From: Jaapia argillacea MUCL 33604 | Taxonomy: Eukaryota > Basidiomycota > Agaricomycetes > Jaapiales > Jaapiaceae | Reading direction: 5' to 3' | DNA: 64,000 nucleotides | Assembly (NCBI GenBank): GCA_000697665.1 | Contig: KL197726.1 | Location: 378,637-442,636 of the forward strand | Shown: positions 32,187-44,369 of the stretch, one piece after another | How the letters are laid out: each line of letters begins with the position of its first letter | Numbering within the stretch: the stretch's first letter is position 1 | Position numbers and translations under genes: made by a program | Notes under the pieces: model-generated | What the model was told of the DNA's origin: nothing | Database searches by the model: none | The model's input: the letters and a program-made list of their open reading frames with translations, nothing else

Positions 32187-33615
32187 GAGGAGTCTTGCTG
32201 AGGATTGCTAGTTCCGTAGAGATCCAGCAGAACACTACCATCTTTTATATGTGCCCAGCGTTGCAGCTCTCTAAGGCGAGAAGGCAGCCGGATGAAATGA
32301 GATGGCCTGCCGAACGCAAGCCGTCCAGTCAGCCTCTGTCCAACGAGCTTCGTGGACATGCCCTCCGAGTTGCGTCCGCGATGGTGAGAGGCTTCTGGTC
32401 GTCGCCGGTACGAACGACAAGAATATGCACGGGATTTACAGACTCCATTGCAACGGATATAGAACAGAACGAGCACAGGGATGGGTGAACTCAAAGGACC
32501 AGAAGACGGATCGCAGAGGCAGTGATTGTTGAACGTTCGGCAAGAAAGGGTGCCACCACAGCGGGTCCCCGTCTAGCGGCACGATTGAGTGTGTAGGACA
32601 GTACGAAGTATTTGGGGGCTGAATAATGCTCCAGTATGCCTGCTGTCGTCCGTTCAGGGAGGATATGCTTACCCAAATCCCGACCACAGTGGTTGTCATC
32701 GATTCCACAAAATAGCGTTGTGAGAGTTCATCGAGCTTGCCTGCTCGTTGCCGTCCTAAGGATAGGGCCGTCGCGACGGTCAGACTCGCAGAAGGACAAT
32801 GAGGGTAGAATTACAGAAGAAAGAGCGGAATCCAAATTTGTCCTCCAGACCGCGGCTTGCTCCACTCCATCATGACCACCACGGACCACTGGCAGCCTGA
32901 GATTGTTATCTGCGTAGAGTCACCCTCGAAGTCGTTTGGACTTTGTCGCTCGACAGTATTACGAGGAGAGACGCGTACGCCGCTACGATGCCTTGGTACT
33001 ATTCTGGATACACCGAAGAAAACCCATGCAAGTAGGCGTTCAGTATACTCATGATCTGGCGGAGGAGGCAAGCAAGCTCGGAATGTGCACGATGTCCTCC
33101 CAGAATGCAAAATGATTCCCTTGGATGCATTTCCGATGTTGTAGCGAACATCAACCGCTCACATTCCGTGTGGTTACCAGCCACCCCGCACCCGTCGTTC
33201 TGCTTCCCGCGATACACTTCGCCGGATAAATTCCCCGTGGTACGAATCCCCTTCCGCAGTTAGATTATCCGGTAGACTTCTTTGATTTTAGCATCGTTGT
33301 TCAGGGACTTTGAAGAAACCCCTCTTGAGATCTTGGTATGAGCCTTCATGGTGCGTCATAGTAGAAATTTGATCTCTGGGCTTCTGAACCCCTGTTCCCT
33401 CTTGGCACATCCGAGTGTTGACTTCGAGCAAATGGCCCCAAATTACTTCAAGGCTCCCTCCAGTGGGACATGACCAAGGCTTTCTCTCAGGCGGCTTTGT
33501 ATGATCCGCGCAACGACTCTAGAGTGTCTGTGAGTGGTTCATCCGATCATAATTTCCGATAACAAGCCCAGTCAAGGGTACATAATCTATCCAGAGCAAA
33601 TCACCAAGGCGCACT
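32187..33615. other. Spacer with promoter of GH5 gene D and 3' flank of the acyltransferase
   Basis: A TATAAAA box on the minus strand lies at 32243-32249, 57 bp upstream of the gene D ATG. The shared GH5 promoter blocks are absent. I find no gene; the short open frames at 32400-33250 overlap each other on both strands and match nothing I recognise. Confidence 0.4.
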
Positions 33616-36600
33616 CTAATCCCATCGCACCCTGTTCGCATATTTCCGAATATCCGAGACAAAATTCTCCTCAACTTCATGTCCAACACCAGTCGCAACC
33701 TTCAGGATGATCTCATTGACGCCAGTTGAACCCAGAATGTCGACATGATCACTAGTGTTGGCTCCACCACGAGGCATATTCAGCGCTGGACGATGTGGGA
33801 GCTATGATACGCGGACAGGGTCATTCCTCAACCCGGCCAACACTTTTGAGGGAAAGGAAAGAGACGAACCTCAACAGTGACCACCTTGATCCCAGCAGGG
33901 TTCCAACGTGGTCTTTTCCAACCCTCGACGCACATAGCGCCCAGACTCAAAAGGCTGACGGTCCCATCTCCCTCACCCAACTTTACTCCATTTCGAATCT
34001 AAACCGAATCTCCATCATCAAGCTCACTGTTTCAGGTAGAGTAGGATGATCGCTGACCTTCGGCGAAACACTCTCATTGGTGTAATCCGAATCGATCCAA
34101 CTTCTTCTCAGCATCGGCATATCAAGAGGTGGCCGAGGTGTTTCGCAGTTGGTCGTGTTGTAGCAGACGGCGTTTGGGCCATCAGCCATTGTTTCGTCGA
34201 ACTCATACTCCCCTCGAGAGTACCTGGAATCAAGTGAGCAGGTGCCGGACGACATATATAAACAAAATCACGGCGCCCTCAAACCGCTACGTACCAGTAG
34301 GAACGCTAGGTAAGCAGCAATGTATCATAAGTTTCATCGCGATGGAAGATGACTGTCACAAACCTCTGTTTCCTTGCCATGCCCATACACGCAATACATT
34401 TTCATTGAAGGTGCGTTTGGTAGTCTTCACAACCGTACCTCTCAACATACCAACATTACAAATGGATCGAAAAATGAACAACGTACTGCACTTCTAATGG
34501 ATTCGTCCACTTCCGATGGTCGAGGTTATTACGCTTGAGGACCTTCTCATCTCGTTCGATCCCATTCGAGTAGTTGCTCTCCATCATCCTCTTGAAACAC
34601 AAGAGTCCAAAAAACAACCGACGTCAGCGTTTGCAGCAGTCCTACTCTCGTTGTACTGGAAAACATAAACTCAAAGGATGACGAAGACATACCTGGAAAT
34701 TTACAGGTGTATGCTCCAAAATCCAAATCCCAGCATTCTCAGCCGTCATGTTCCCGACACCGACATCATTCTCATCGTCGTTCTGCGCACTAACGTCCAA
34801 CGGTTGGCGGAAAGCAATGAGTTCCCCATGAGTATGTGTTTGGTTTGCTTCGTCGTCAGGGGCGAAAGTGTCGTTTCCCCAAACTGCGTTACCGCCCTGT
34901 CGTTGTTGTCCATGAATCAGGTATTGGAATAAACCCCAAGACGTGGTGGACGGACCTTGATCCACATACTAGCAGTCCCAGCCCAACTCCTGAATAACTT
35001 CGCTCGTTCTTGCTTCGAGAAGAACCTCTCCAAAACTAACATATGATCAGCGTAACCCAAACCCATGACGACAGATTTAGATGACGGAGGAGATACACAC
35101 CATATGCACCAGCAGGATTCATCTGAACTGTATCCTTCATCTCACCACTGAGGAACGCCGACATTGCTTTCGCCTATAGCGCCAAAAAAAGGCTGTGAAG
35201 TTGGTCCCACTACCGTTGGTGCGAAGGTGGAGCGGGACTCACGACACCCTAATTGTGATGATATTAGTTGAAGACGACACTGAAAGCAGGATAGAGCGAA
35301 CCAGATGAGTTCCGGCGATATGAATCACAGCCTCGACGTGGTTCTACATAGTCGATTCTCGCCTTTAGTACTGCCCCCGCGGCGAGCAGAAAACGACTGA
35401 CTTCGACCCAATCCGGACCTCCTTTGCCATGGAGTGGTGATTCCACCCATTTGAAGCTTCACAAGAACGACGCATGTGAATCATGCGACGTTTGGAGGGG
35501 GAGGAGGGACACGTACAAGTACTGTGAACGACATTATCCGCTTCTCAGTTGAGTCGAATATGGGTAAGGTGCTTGAAAATGGTTTACCAAAAGTACCTGT
35601 ATCCGAAATCAGGGAAAAGAATTAAGAGAATCAAGGCGGATCACTGACAGTACTCCCCATGGAATGGGCCGTCAAGACTGTTTTCTTTCCTTGCCGTTTC
35701 CTTCGCCAAAGAATGAGTAAACCAGCCAAAGAGGTCAGGAAAAATGTAAGTGAACGTACTTCAAACTCTCGATAATAGTCTTCAATCTCGTGAAGTACCC
35801 ATCTCTCTCCTCGAGATTATAATACGAAAGTCGCCAATCGTACGGAGCGAGGTATAGGTTGTTTGTATCATAGTTCACGACAGCCAAATTCTCCACAATT
35901 TTCGACCTTAAGGACAACTTCAATCCCACGAATTCATCTCCAAAAATAGGAATGAGGCGTACCAGATCCAATAACCTTGGACGAAGCTGCTCGCAGCGTC
36001 GATACCCTCAGCGGCACGGACTTTGGCTCCAGGAGGGTCCAAGCCACTTATTGGATCGAGCATCAGAGTGTTCATCCATCTTTCGCGATTGAATGTCACT
36101 TGTTGGATCATGGAATAGCCACCCCACATTTTTTGACGAAAGAAGGAGCGATATTGCGGGGAAGTTGACCATGATTCTAGGCTCTGCAAATCCATCAGGA
36201 GGTTAATACTCACGTCTGATAACAACGATGGGCCGTGACTTACGGTAGATATTACCCCAGGTATGAGGACGACTGGGTATTTGGCCTCTAGACCTCTTGC
36301 CTTAATCTGGTCGCCTACTTGGAATTCGCGGCCGTCGTTATTCAACTTCCAGATTTCGGGGATATTGCTCCTGAACCTATTCCATTCGGACTCGATGTCG
36401 AAGAGTGTAAATTCGGGCAGGGATAGGTCAAAATCGTTCATTAGGAGGGCAAAGTGAGCAGGGATGTCTGGCATGTCGACAGGTTGAATTAGGACGAAGC
36501 CGATGAAGACACCCACTGAATATGACAAACGACGCGTAAGGTTATGTGTAGGCAATATAGAGACTGACTTGAACCCACCGAGGATGCCTAGCGGGAACAG

Positions 36601-36891
36601 GAAGCGACGCATGGTGTAGAAATGTCGCGCTTCCTTCTGTAGCATAGACATGTATCAGGTTCCCCAACCCGCAAAGCCATCCAGGACTCTCGAGTAAGGC
36701 GTAAGCGCCTGATCTGAGAACATAACCCTCACCTTTGCAGCTTCCTTGGTCTTCTCTTTCAATAACTTTGCCTCTTCCTTCAATTCGTCAGCAATTCGAT
36801 GCAACTCGGTTTCATCTTCTTGGTCGTTCGTTAACACGGCCTTTGCAGAATCTGCATCGGCCCATGTCTTGGTTCGCTTGAATATGGCCAT
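33616..36891 (-). CDS. LRO1: Phospholipid:diacylglycerol acyltransferase (Lro1/PDAT, LCAT family)
   Basis: Makes triacylglycerol by moving an acyl chain from a phospholipid to diacylglycerol in the ER. The multi-exon gene starts MAIFKRTKTWADADSAKAVL and a charged cytosolic stretch. A membrane segment (LSYSVGVFIGFVLIQPV) follows, then the lumenal LCAT domain: YPVVLIPGVIS, WGGYSMIQQ, WMNTLMLDP, LDPPGAKVRAAEG, NLYLAPYDWRLSYYNLEERD. The nucleophile elbow AHSMGST is near 35650-35670. The C-terminal exons give YSRGEYEFDETMADGPN, LDMPMLRRSWIDSDYT, RNGVKLGEGDGTVSLLSLGA, WNPAGIKVVTVE and GANTSDHVDILGSTG, ending VRWD with a TAG at 33616-33618. Many short introns. It is divergent from the F-box/LRR gene, 166 bp away. 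Symbol by similarity to yeast. Confidence 0.9.
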
Positions 36892-37057
36892 GATAACAAA
36901 AGGCCTAAAAACCTAGGTGTTTGGGAAGGCCGCGTCCGATGGTTTTGGAACCCAAAGTAACTGATGGAAGACAGCAAAGCAGACTCGGCGCTATCAAGCG
37001 CCGCAGCCAGGTTTGGCACGTCGGGCAATACCACCTGCGTCGCCGACGGCTGTCACA
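36892..37057. promoter_or_regulatory. Short divergent promoter, PDAT and F-box/LRR gene
   Basis: Only 166 bp separates the two start codons, so the genes must share a bidirectional promoter, or the F-box gene may start at the later ATG near 37146. I see no recognisable control motif. Confidence 0.5.
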
Positions 37058-38885
37058 ATGCTCAAGATTAGTCATACTGTGACAGTAGCAACCAACTTGA
37101 AGGCCACGAGTTTGAACGATATCGGAACCTCTGCTACTGTCGACATGATCCAAACCAAGTCCCTTCCCACCCTTCCCGACGACATTTATCGTGAAATCTT
37201 CGACGAAGTACGCTCACCATCACCAGAAGAAACCATCTCTTCAATCTCCGAACTTAAGGAAACTTTGAATCGTCTTACCCAAGTCTCTCATTTCTTCTAC
37301 GACTCATGCATACCCTTCCTATTCGAATCCGTCCATTTTAGACTTAACCATCCAAGTATGGAATGCATGACGGAATAGTGCCAGCAACTCATCGCTGGCC
37401 AAGGCTCTGCCTGCTCGTTGGCGTGTCACGTCAAAACAGTCGTGTTCGCGAATTGGACAAGGCTTTCCGGTAGATGGGCGTCCGCGTCCTTGTCCGCGTC
37501 CGCTGCTGCGTCGCTGTCCCTACACGCCCAGTCCCTCTCCTATCTCGCCAATTTGCAGTCTCTCTCACTATACAAGACTCCTCTACAAGACGAATTCCTT
37601 ACCATCATATCATCTCTGAAGTCCCTTGAGAACCTTCAGATCGACACATGTACATTCATGCTGTCTATGGACTTAGAGTCCTCCTTTGTCAAGGCGGGAA
37701 CACAGTTGGTCGAATTCTCCTTGTCGACCACGGGGTTTCGAGACCCTACCCGGTCCAACATGGGCCTCGCACGTTTCATCGGCACACCCTCTTTGAGGGT
37801 CCTTCACATAGATTCCTCCAGCCTCGCGCACCAGATCTTCATCGTCCAGAAGTCTCTCCACGACGAGAGACTGCAGGGTTTAGGCATAACCGAACTCCAC
37901 ATTCCCTTTCCCTGCGCTGACACACGGTATCTCATCGATTTTCTTAACCAAACCCCATCTCTACACATAATGGAGCTGTCTAATGTGCAGCATCACTCTC
38001 CTAGTGACCCACTACCAAACTTCGATCATCTTCTTCCCGCTTCCCTACCCAATCTCACCGAAGTTGCCTGCACACCTCCTCTCCTCCCGCACTTCTTCCT
38101 TCCGCAGGGGCGTCGACCCGTTCGTACTGTGCGGATCCATAACAGCCATAACAGCCAAGGGACGGGTAGGATCATGGTGGACGAGGAGATATTGTATACT
38201 GTAGAGGAGATGGTCCCATCATTGGAACAAATCAAAGCAAGTAAAGTGCAAGAGTTGGAGATGCCATATTCCCCACAGGTGGCGCAGATACTTCCCAAGT
38301 ATGCTGGGGGGCTAAAGGCGTTGTCCCTATATTCTGGCGAATACCCCACCGAATTTGTGAGACTTTTCCCTCACAGGCTCTTTCGAACAACTCCCACTGA
38401 CCCACAATTCCCTTCCACCCATTGCTTGTCACTTGATGCTATAGGCGGTCACCCAGCTATCAACGGCGCTTGATGAACCCTTGAAAGTGACGACATTCAC
38501 TTACTTCGTCACCGACACGAACGACTTCTTGCCAGATATCGACCTCGTGGAACAGCACCAGCAAGTCATGCTGCTCGCCTCCACTGCACTACCCTTTGCG
38601 ACAACTATCCGACTATCTCCCGACGTCAAGTGGCGACGACGCGCAGAGTCAGACGTCCGAGACTTGAATATGGGGCCTTGGAGAGCCGTGATTTCTGACC
38701 ATTACAAAGTCAAGTGTGCGCTCATCCAGATGGCCACTGGTCGCATCAATTTTGATTTCAGTGACTATGAAGGCGTTCTGGAGTCATTGTTTAGGCAGGA
38801 TGAGATGACGGATGGGTTACGTCAGTTATTCCTTCCCGGAAGCCAAGTCTCCTCGAATCCTGCGACAGACCCGTACGCTACTTGA
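37058..38885 (+). CDS. F-box/LRR-type protein with an in-frame TAG
   Basis: A second kind of F-box protein, unlike the tandem family above. The F-box is SLPTLPDDIYREIFDEVRSP followed by LNRLTQVSHFFYDSCIPFLF. It is preceded by either the long start at 37058 or MIQTKSLPTLPDD at about 37146. Leucine-rich segments follow: LANLQSLSLYKTPLQ, SLKSLENLQIDTC, SLRVLHIDSSSLA, SLHIMELSNVQ. A TAG at 37376-37378 lies in the same frame, between MECMTE and CQQLIAGQGS, and coding resumes at once. No intron of plausible length removes it. Near the 3' end a GTGAGA...CTATAG intron at about 38358-38445 joins PTEF to AVTQLSTALDEP in frame; the product ends NPATDPYAT. Either a nonsense allele, a recent pseudogene, read-through or a sequencing error. 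Confidence 0.7.
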
Positions 38886-39515
38886 GCCTTTGAATTATGT
38901 AGGACTCTCCTACCCTCTCCCCCTGAATCCTTTTTGATCTGAAGTTTACTTGGTTCTGGGTGCGTTTGATGGACTTGAATCACGCAGGATCACAATTACC
39001 AGTATATAGTTGAGTGAGCGAGGGGGACACCGGAGAGTCGCTAACATATATAGTTCTGTACATGAAGGAAAGCGAGGCTGCTGGTGTAGACCCAGAAGGA
39101 TTCAGGATTCAGGAGGAGCTTTTGCGATCATGCACTCGTACGTCCGCCACCGCGAGGTATACGTGGGCTTGAGCTTCGGACCTTTGTTGGGTGCCCCTTC
39201 CACCACTCCGCACAGTGAACGCGAATAGAGAGCATGACGGGTGCGCCATCCTGGAAAGAGTTTCAGACAGATTTATTGAACCAGTGATAGATATATGTCC
39301 GTGGAGTAAATAGTGAAGTCTAATCAAAATCTATGAAAGTTTATAATAAAAAAATGGAATAATGTGTCTAGTTGATCCTTGATGATGGTAAGGGTATCCG
39401 TCGAAAATATTTGTTCTCTGTTGCTTAAGACCATCGATCGCTCACGACCTCCAAGCCATCCCAAAGACCGATTCACCCATTTTGCATCCAGATACATGAC
39501 CGACTAATCCACCCG
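38886..39515. other. Convergent spacer, F-box/LRR and GATA factor
   Basis: Nothing recognisable. It includes the 3' flanks of both converging genes. Confidence 0.4.
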
Positions 39516-40594
39516 TCACTCATTCCCTTTGGGAGCGTGTTTGGTCCTCGGCTTGACCTTGTTCTTCTTCAAGCTCAGCGGCCTCTCTGTCCCTCTTAAT
39601 CGCTGGTACACCCCACAAGCATTGCAAACTTGTGCGCCTTCCTTGCTCCTCCTCCAAACGGAAGTCTTTCTTGTCCCGCAATGACTACATTGTGGACCCG
39701 TTCCATCATCGTCACCATCATCTCCTCCAGATTCCCTATCACTCCCTTCCGAATCCCGATCTGCGTCAATGAGTTCCTGGGGACGAAGTTTAGACCGTTG
39801 TTGGAGGTAAAGTCCACATGCATTGCATAATGGTTGAAGGGTGGTTGGGTTACGTCGCCAAAGTGGTGTGGAGGTGGCGTTGCAATGCGAACAGACTTTG
39901 GGTGGAGGAGTCGAGGATGAGGGATGGGTATTGGGGGGTAACGTTTGCGGTGGTTGCTGCAACATATACGCGGTGCGGCTATCAGGGCGTGGTGGGTTTT
40001 GCATATGTGACCGTGAATGCGAAATCGTCGGCGGAAGATTAAACGCTTCGGAAAGTGACGAAGTGGTGGAGCGGGGGAGAGATGCCGGCGAGGAGTGAAT
40101 GGACGTAGGGTTGTGCTGGTAGCCAAGTGATGGATCGTGCATAGAACCGGCTAGATATAGTGAGTCATAAGTAATGCCGAGCATGGTGAAATCCCGTAGA
40201 AATATACGAACTATGGCTATTGTTCCTAGTATATGCCATGGTATCCCCTTGATAAAAGTGTTGGGCAGGGTGGGACGCATGTGGGTATGCGGTGGTATGT
40301 GGATGAGCCATTTGATGCTGCGAAGCCGATGAATTGTACTTGGCCCACTGAGCCGCCCTATTCGAATCTTCTGCCGACGAAGACGAGTTCGTAAGTGAGT
40401 TAGATTGCATCAGTGTAGTTTGCAAAGACAGCATCCGTACTTGATGAAGTGTACGTTACACCCGATGATGCGTCAGCGGGTGGTATTGCCGCTGAGGCGC
40501 CCGATTCGTAGAAGCCTGAAGGTGGGTGGGCGAGTCCCGTCATGGGATCATATACAACTTGCGGGACGTGGCGATGATGAGGATGATAGGACAT
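39516..40594 (-). CDS. GATA-type double zinc-finger transcription factor
   Basis: Nuclear DNA-binding protein recognising GATA core sites. The ATG at 40594 gives MSYHPHHRHVPQVVYDPMTG. The second exon holds RAAQWAKYNSSASQHQM and HASHPAQHFYQGDTMAYTRN, rich in His/Ser/Gln. The last exon gives GSMHDPSLGYQHNPTSIHSS and then two class IV fingers. Finger 1: CSHCNATSTPLWRRNP with CNACGLYLQQRSK (C-X2-C-X18-C-X2-C). Finger 2: CSHCGTRKTSVWRRSK with CNACGVYQRLRG. An acidic linker (DSEGSDRESGGDDGDDDG) separates them. The C-terminus is basic (KKNKVKPRTKHAPKG). Exon 1 ends at 40441 and exon 2 starts at 40370; the second intron (about 40232-40158) is less certain. Finger 2 has SVW where TPLW is usual. It does not look like the Urbs1/SreA iron regulators. 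The target pathway is unknown. Confidence 0.85.
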
Positions 40595-43500
40595 GTCGAT
40601 CTTGTTGAGTTCCACGGAGTACTTCTTATGATGGCAGACCTCAACTGACCATCAAGCTACTTATACCAGGGCTTCGGTCATATTCTGACGCAAACCTCGG
40701 GAATAAGCCTGACCGCGTTGCAAGCAACATTCAAACGCGATTTCTGAATCAAGCCGATGCCACGGCGCTTCTCTTCCATCAGGCAAGGCAGTCGGTCAAT
40801 CATCAATCTAAACATTCAAGAGAAGGCGCATCATTAGGACCGAAACATAATTGATGTGAATCGATCCGAGAGGGCTGACCTTCGCCGTCTAGATTGTGGA
40901 AACAAGGTTGACATAACGCCGCTTCCTTGTGTGGGAACAGAATAATGCAGAGATTTTGTCGAGGGACAGCACGGCAAAAACAGGCACCGCAAAGTCGGTG
41001 TTGATGGATACGGCGTGGTTCCGTAAGATGATGCACGGTGCATAGTTGTGACGAGTTCCACTGTCGCCTACGACTCAGTCAATCAGGGCAAGCGAATATC
41101 GGTACACAGGTTGCCTATGTTCAAAACACAACTTGTTAGTGGCAGTGTTAGGAGATGAGAATTGCCCGTGATTTCAACGAAACGCTCGGAAGTACCTCAC
41201 TACTGGCTATGACCTCCAGTAACAGATCTTGGGTGCCTTCACGCCGCCTAACGACACTCCCACGCCGCTCCATGTGTGGAGATAGACACATGAGCGCAAT
41301 GACAATTGGTACATCGCACCCGTGAGATCCATTCGAGTCGGTAATAGAGGTGGATCAAAGCAGGAACCTTTGCAAAATGCAGCGGGCACTGCTCAACCAA
41401 CATTGACGGAACGGGAGAGGCTATGTGACATCCGTCACAACGTCAGTCACGTAAGAAACGCCAAACTTGTTGAAACCCTGCCTCATCACTCATCAAACTC
41501 GGAAATGGATCTCTTCCTGTGCGTCTCGAGGCTGAGCGCTGATTGTTGATTGCTCAGGGGAACTTTGGGAATTCTTCCCTTCGATTGGCTCGGACTGCCC
41601 AGACCCTCCAAAAGCAACAGCATCCGCCTGTCGCGAATCGCTTTGCTGTACTTTCCCTTTTTCCTTGTGTCTTTACGTTCGTATCTCCGACAGCCACGTC
41701 ACACGTTGACATTACGGACCAGTAAGATACGCAGCGACCGCTCAGAGAGGACCCTAACTTTCTCCAATCGGAGCTGCAAGCATACAACACGACTCGCATC
41801 CTAATCTATGGCGTCCGGGAGATTGTGCGAACCCCCTTTCGCCAGTGTGGATCGCTGTCCATCCGACCACATAATTTCTCAAGGTAGGCATCGGCGGAAA
41901 GTCACTCCCCTCTTTGCAGAGCCTATGACTCGGTCCGATGAAGTCGACGTGGTACCATCTTGGAAACTCCTTCCAAACCATACCTTCAAGGGTGCTTGCA
42001 CATCGCCAATCTCCTAATTCCGAATGTTTGTCTCCATGCAAATGGCAACTAACCTCCTCGACCTTGACGAATACTACCGAACACTTCCTGAAGCCCCGAA
42101 GCGGTTTTCTAATCGAATTTTCGGCGGCGAAAACATGCTCATACGGGAGCGCTCATCGGCGCCCTCGATCTCGCTGAACTTAGAGATTACCTCCGATTGC
42201 GTTTGCCGCCGGCAAATTCCCGTCCTGCTCTCCAGTATTCGGTAAGTAATTGCACTACCTCGCGACTTAACATTGCACCAGTGATTAGCAGGGAGGATCG
42301 CAAATAGCTACGCGTAGAGGCCTCTTTGATGGGCGCACTGTCTCAAGACTTCGAGTCGCCCACATATCTATGTCTTTGCGTAAGCTATATTTATCACAAC
42401 CACACCTTTACCCCTTGGCTTCTGACTTTGTGAGCCGCACGACTTTCACAAGGTAGGAGCATCTCGACGTAAATTTTCTCGATTCTGGCCTCGATTGTCC
42501 TCGCTTGGCACAAAGATCGGCCGTGCATTGTCTATCTGGCTTGTAGGACCATAGCGTGAGTGGATATCTCTCCCAACGTGGTCTCAGTCCCTGATCTCTA
42601 TATCGATATGGTCAAGCAACAATGCACGGATACACCGTATCTCCAAGGTCGTTCTCTTCAATCTATAAAATCGGATGGCGGAGATTTCTCCGCCTTGTCA
42701 CGACCAATTCACTCTACGCGAGTATGGATAGCTCGAGATATCAAGAATACCGTCACTCACAGATTACAACCTGCACGATGAGTGGCCCGCAGTAATATGC
42801 CAAGAAAGTTGAGCATCTGCAAGTTCTCGCGACTTACAGCTTTGCCTTGAAATCGCCGAGTTCCTGTCGACGAAATGGAGTATCTGTAGGTTTTCGCGGT
42901 CTAGTTCGAGTTTTCTGTGGGGTCTCTTCGTTGGAGCGAAGCCAGCCGCACATTCAGTTTGGGGCAAGGGCAACGGTAAGGATGATCCTCGGAACCAAAC
43001 TTACGGTGTCTCCCTCCTGGCATTTCCGCGGCTTCGTCATGCCCCACTGTTGTCGATTGTGATATCTACTCCGGTGGAAGTCGCCTGCAAGCCTATGCAG
43101 TTCAATACATCTTTCCGGAGATGATCCATGAGAGGCGTGGTGGCTGCAATGCACGGTGTGGTGCGTTCTCCAAATTCTAGGTGGATGTTGCGCAGTGAGA
43201 AGGGTGATCACCCCACGCTGCGTCCCTCTGACTCCTCGTACGGGGAAAACTTCCTTGGTATAGACAAATGGAATAACGGGGCACTTTAGTCAACGCCCAC
43301 GATCTTCGAATTTCAGTGATGGTCTAGAGGCTGATGCAAGGCCAGGATGTCGATGACGAGAGTTTACGGTGAATTCCTTAAAGCCACCACTGGTACTCAT
43401 CGACTGTGCCATCAGTTGCCTTTCCTGATCGTTCCTGCGTCCGGGTGAGTCTCTTAGTGCGATTTAGTGCTGTCGAGCCGGGAATATGAAGACCGGATTG

Positions 43501-44369
43501 ATTCCCCGGCGCAGAGATACAAGCTTTCAGGGTGACCAATCACCAAAACTCTTCGCCACAGGGCATGTCTATGAAGCGTGCTTGAGAATCTCGCCTTCCT
43601 CGTCCCCCTTGTATGCCGTGATCGCACCACAAGTGGTCCTGTGTGGAGAAGAGCACTGCGACGCATGGTAGGAGGCGCTGAACTCGGTGCCGACTCGCCG
43701 CAGAACAATTTGAAAGGACTCACTATCAGATAAGGTGGATTCTTGATGGCGAAAACGGTTGAAGCCAGGAAGCTAATCGGCCGAAATGTGTGTTGGCGAA
43801 CTTCAGTCGGAAACAAGGGAGGGGATCTCCTTCGCCCAGGTTCAAGTGAGTATTTTTGTACCTCTCCATCGTTTGCGGCTTCGAGGATGTACACCGTTTA
43901 CAGATTCCACTCCGATTCAATATTGATCACCGAGACTCCTAGGGAGTGGCAGTGCATAGAGTCGGCTCGATAAGAATTTGAGTTTTTCAGTGATGCAAGT
44001 GCAGCCGTTCGCCACATTGGTTCCGTTCCATTGCTTCCTCGTTGCGTGTGGATGCTGTAGAATAATCAGAGCTTAGCACCGCACCGTCTATTCTTGGTCC
44101 AATACGAATAAGTAGCGAACGTTCACCTGCTCGCTTTCCACCACATTGGTCCTGATGAGGAGGGCGGCAGTAGTTGAGTTTGAGTAGCATACGATTTCAA
44201 TAATTGTTTATCTAATGTACAAGCGACACGAGAAATCATTGGCAAGAATCAAGAGAGGGAGGAGATCGAAACAATACAATAAAGACATGCAATGCCTAGA
44301 ATCTTGATTCATAAAGGATGGGCCATAATAGAAGGACGAAAGAATGAGAGGAAAACGTAACGACCACTG
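40595..44369. other. 3.8-kb stretch without a convincing gene
   Basis: Short open frames occur on both strands but none shows a family motif, a consistent intron chain or paralogues in the window. Around 41995-42035 the plus strand reads IANLLIPNV, faintly like the F-box family LLIPDV element, and 42150-42240 reads LIGALDLAELRDYLRLRLPP. Decayed coding DNA is possible. It also holds the promoter of the GATA factor and the 3' flank of the Bud4-like gene. Confidence 0.35.

Noticed and set aside
37356-37378. A possible GT...TAG intron removing the in-frame stop of the F-box/LRR gene
   Set aside because: It would be only about 23 nt long, below any usual fungal intron.
39841-40098. Plus-strand frames opposite the GATA factor
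   Set aside because: They are antisense to the zinc-finger exon and have no independent support.
41990-42240. Possible F-box relic in the large empty stretch (IANLLIPNV)
   Set aside because: Only nine residues recall the family, with no F-box before it and no paralogue match at the nucleotide level that I could see.
43454-43894. A 146-codon minus-strand frame
   Set aside because: No recognisable motif, no intron partners, and overlapping open frames on the other strand.
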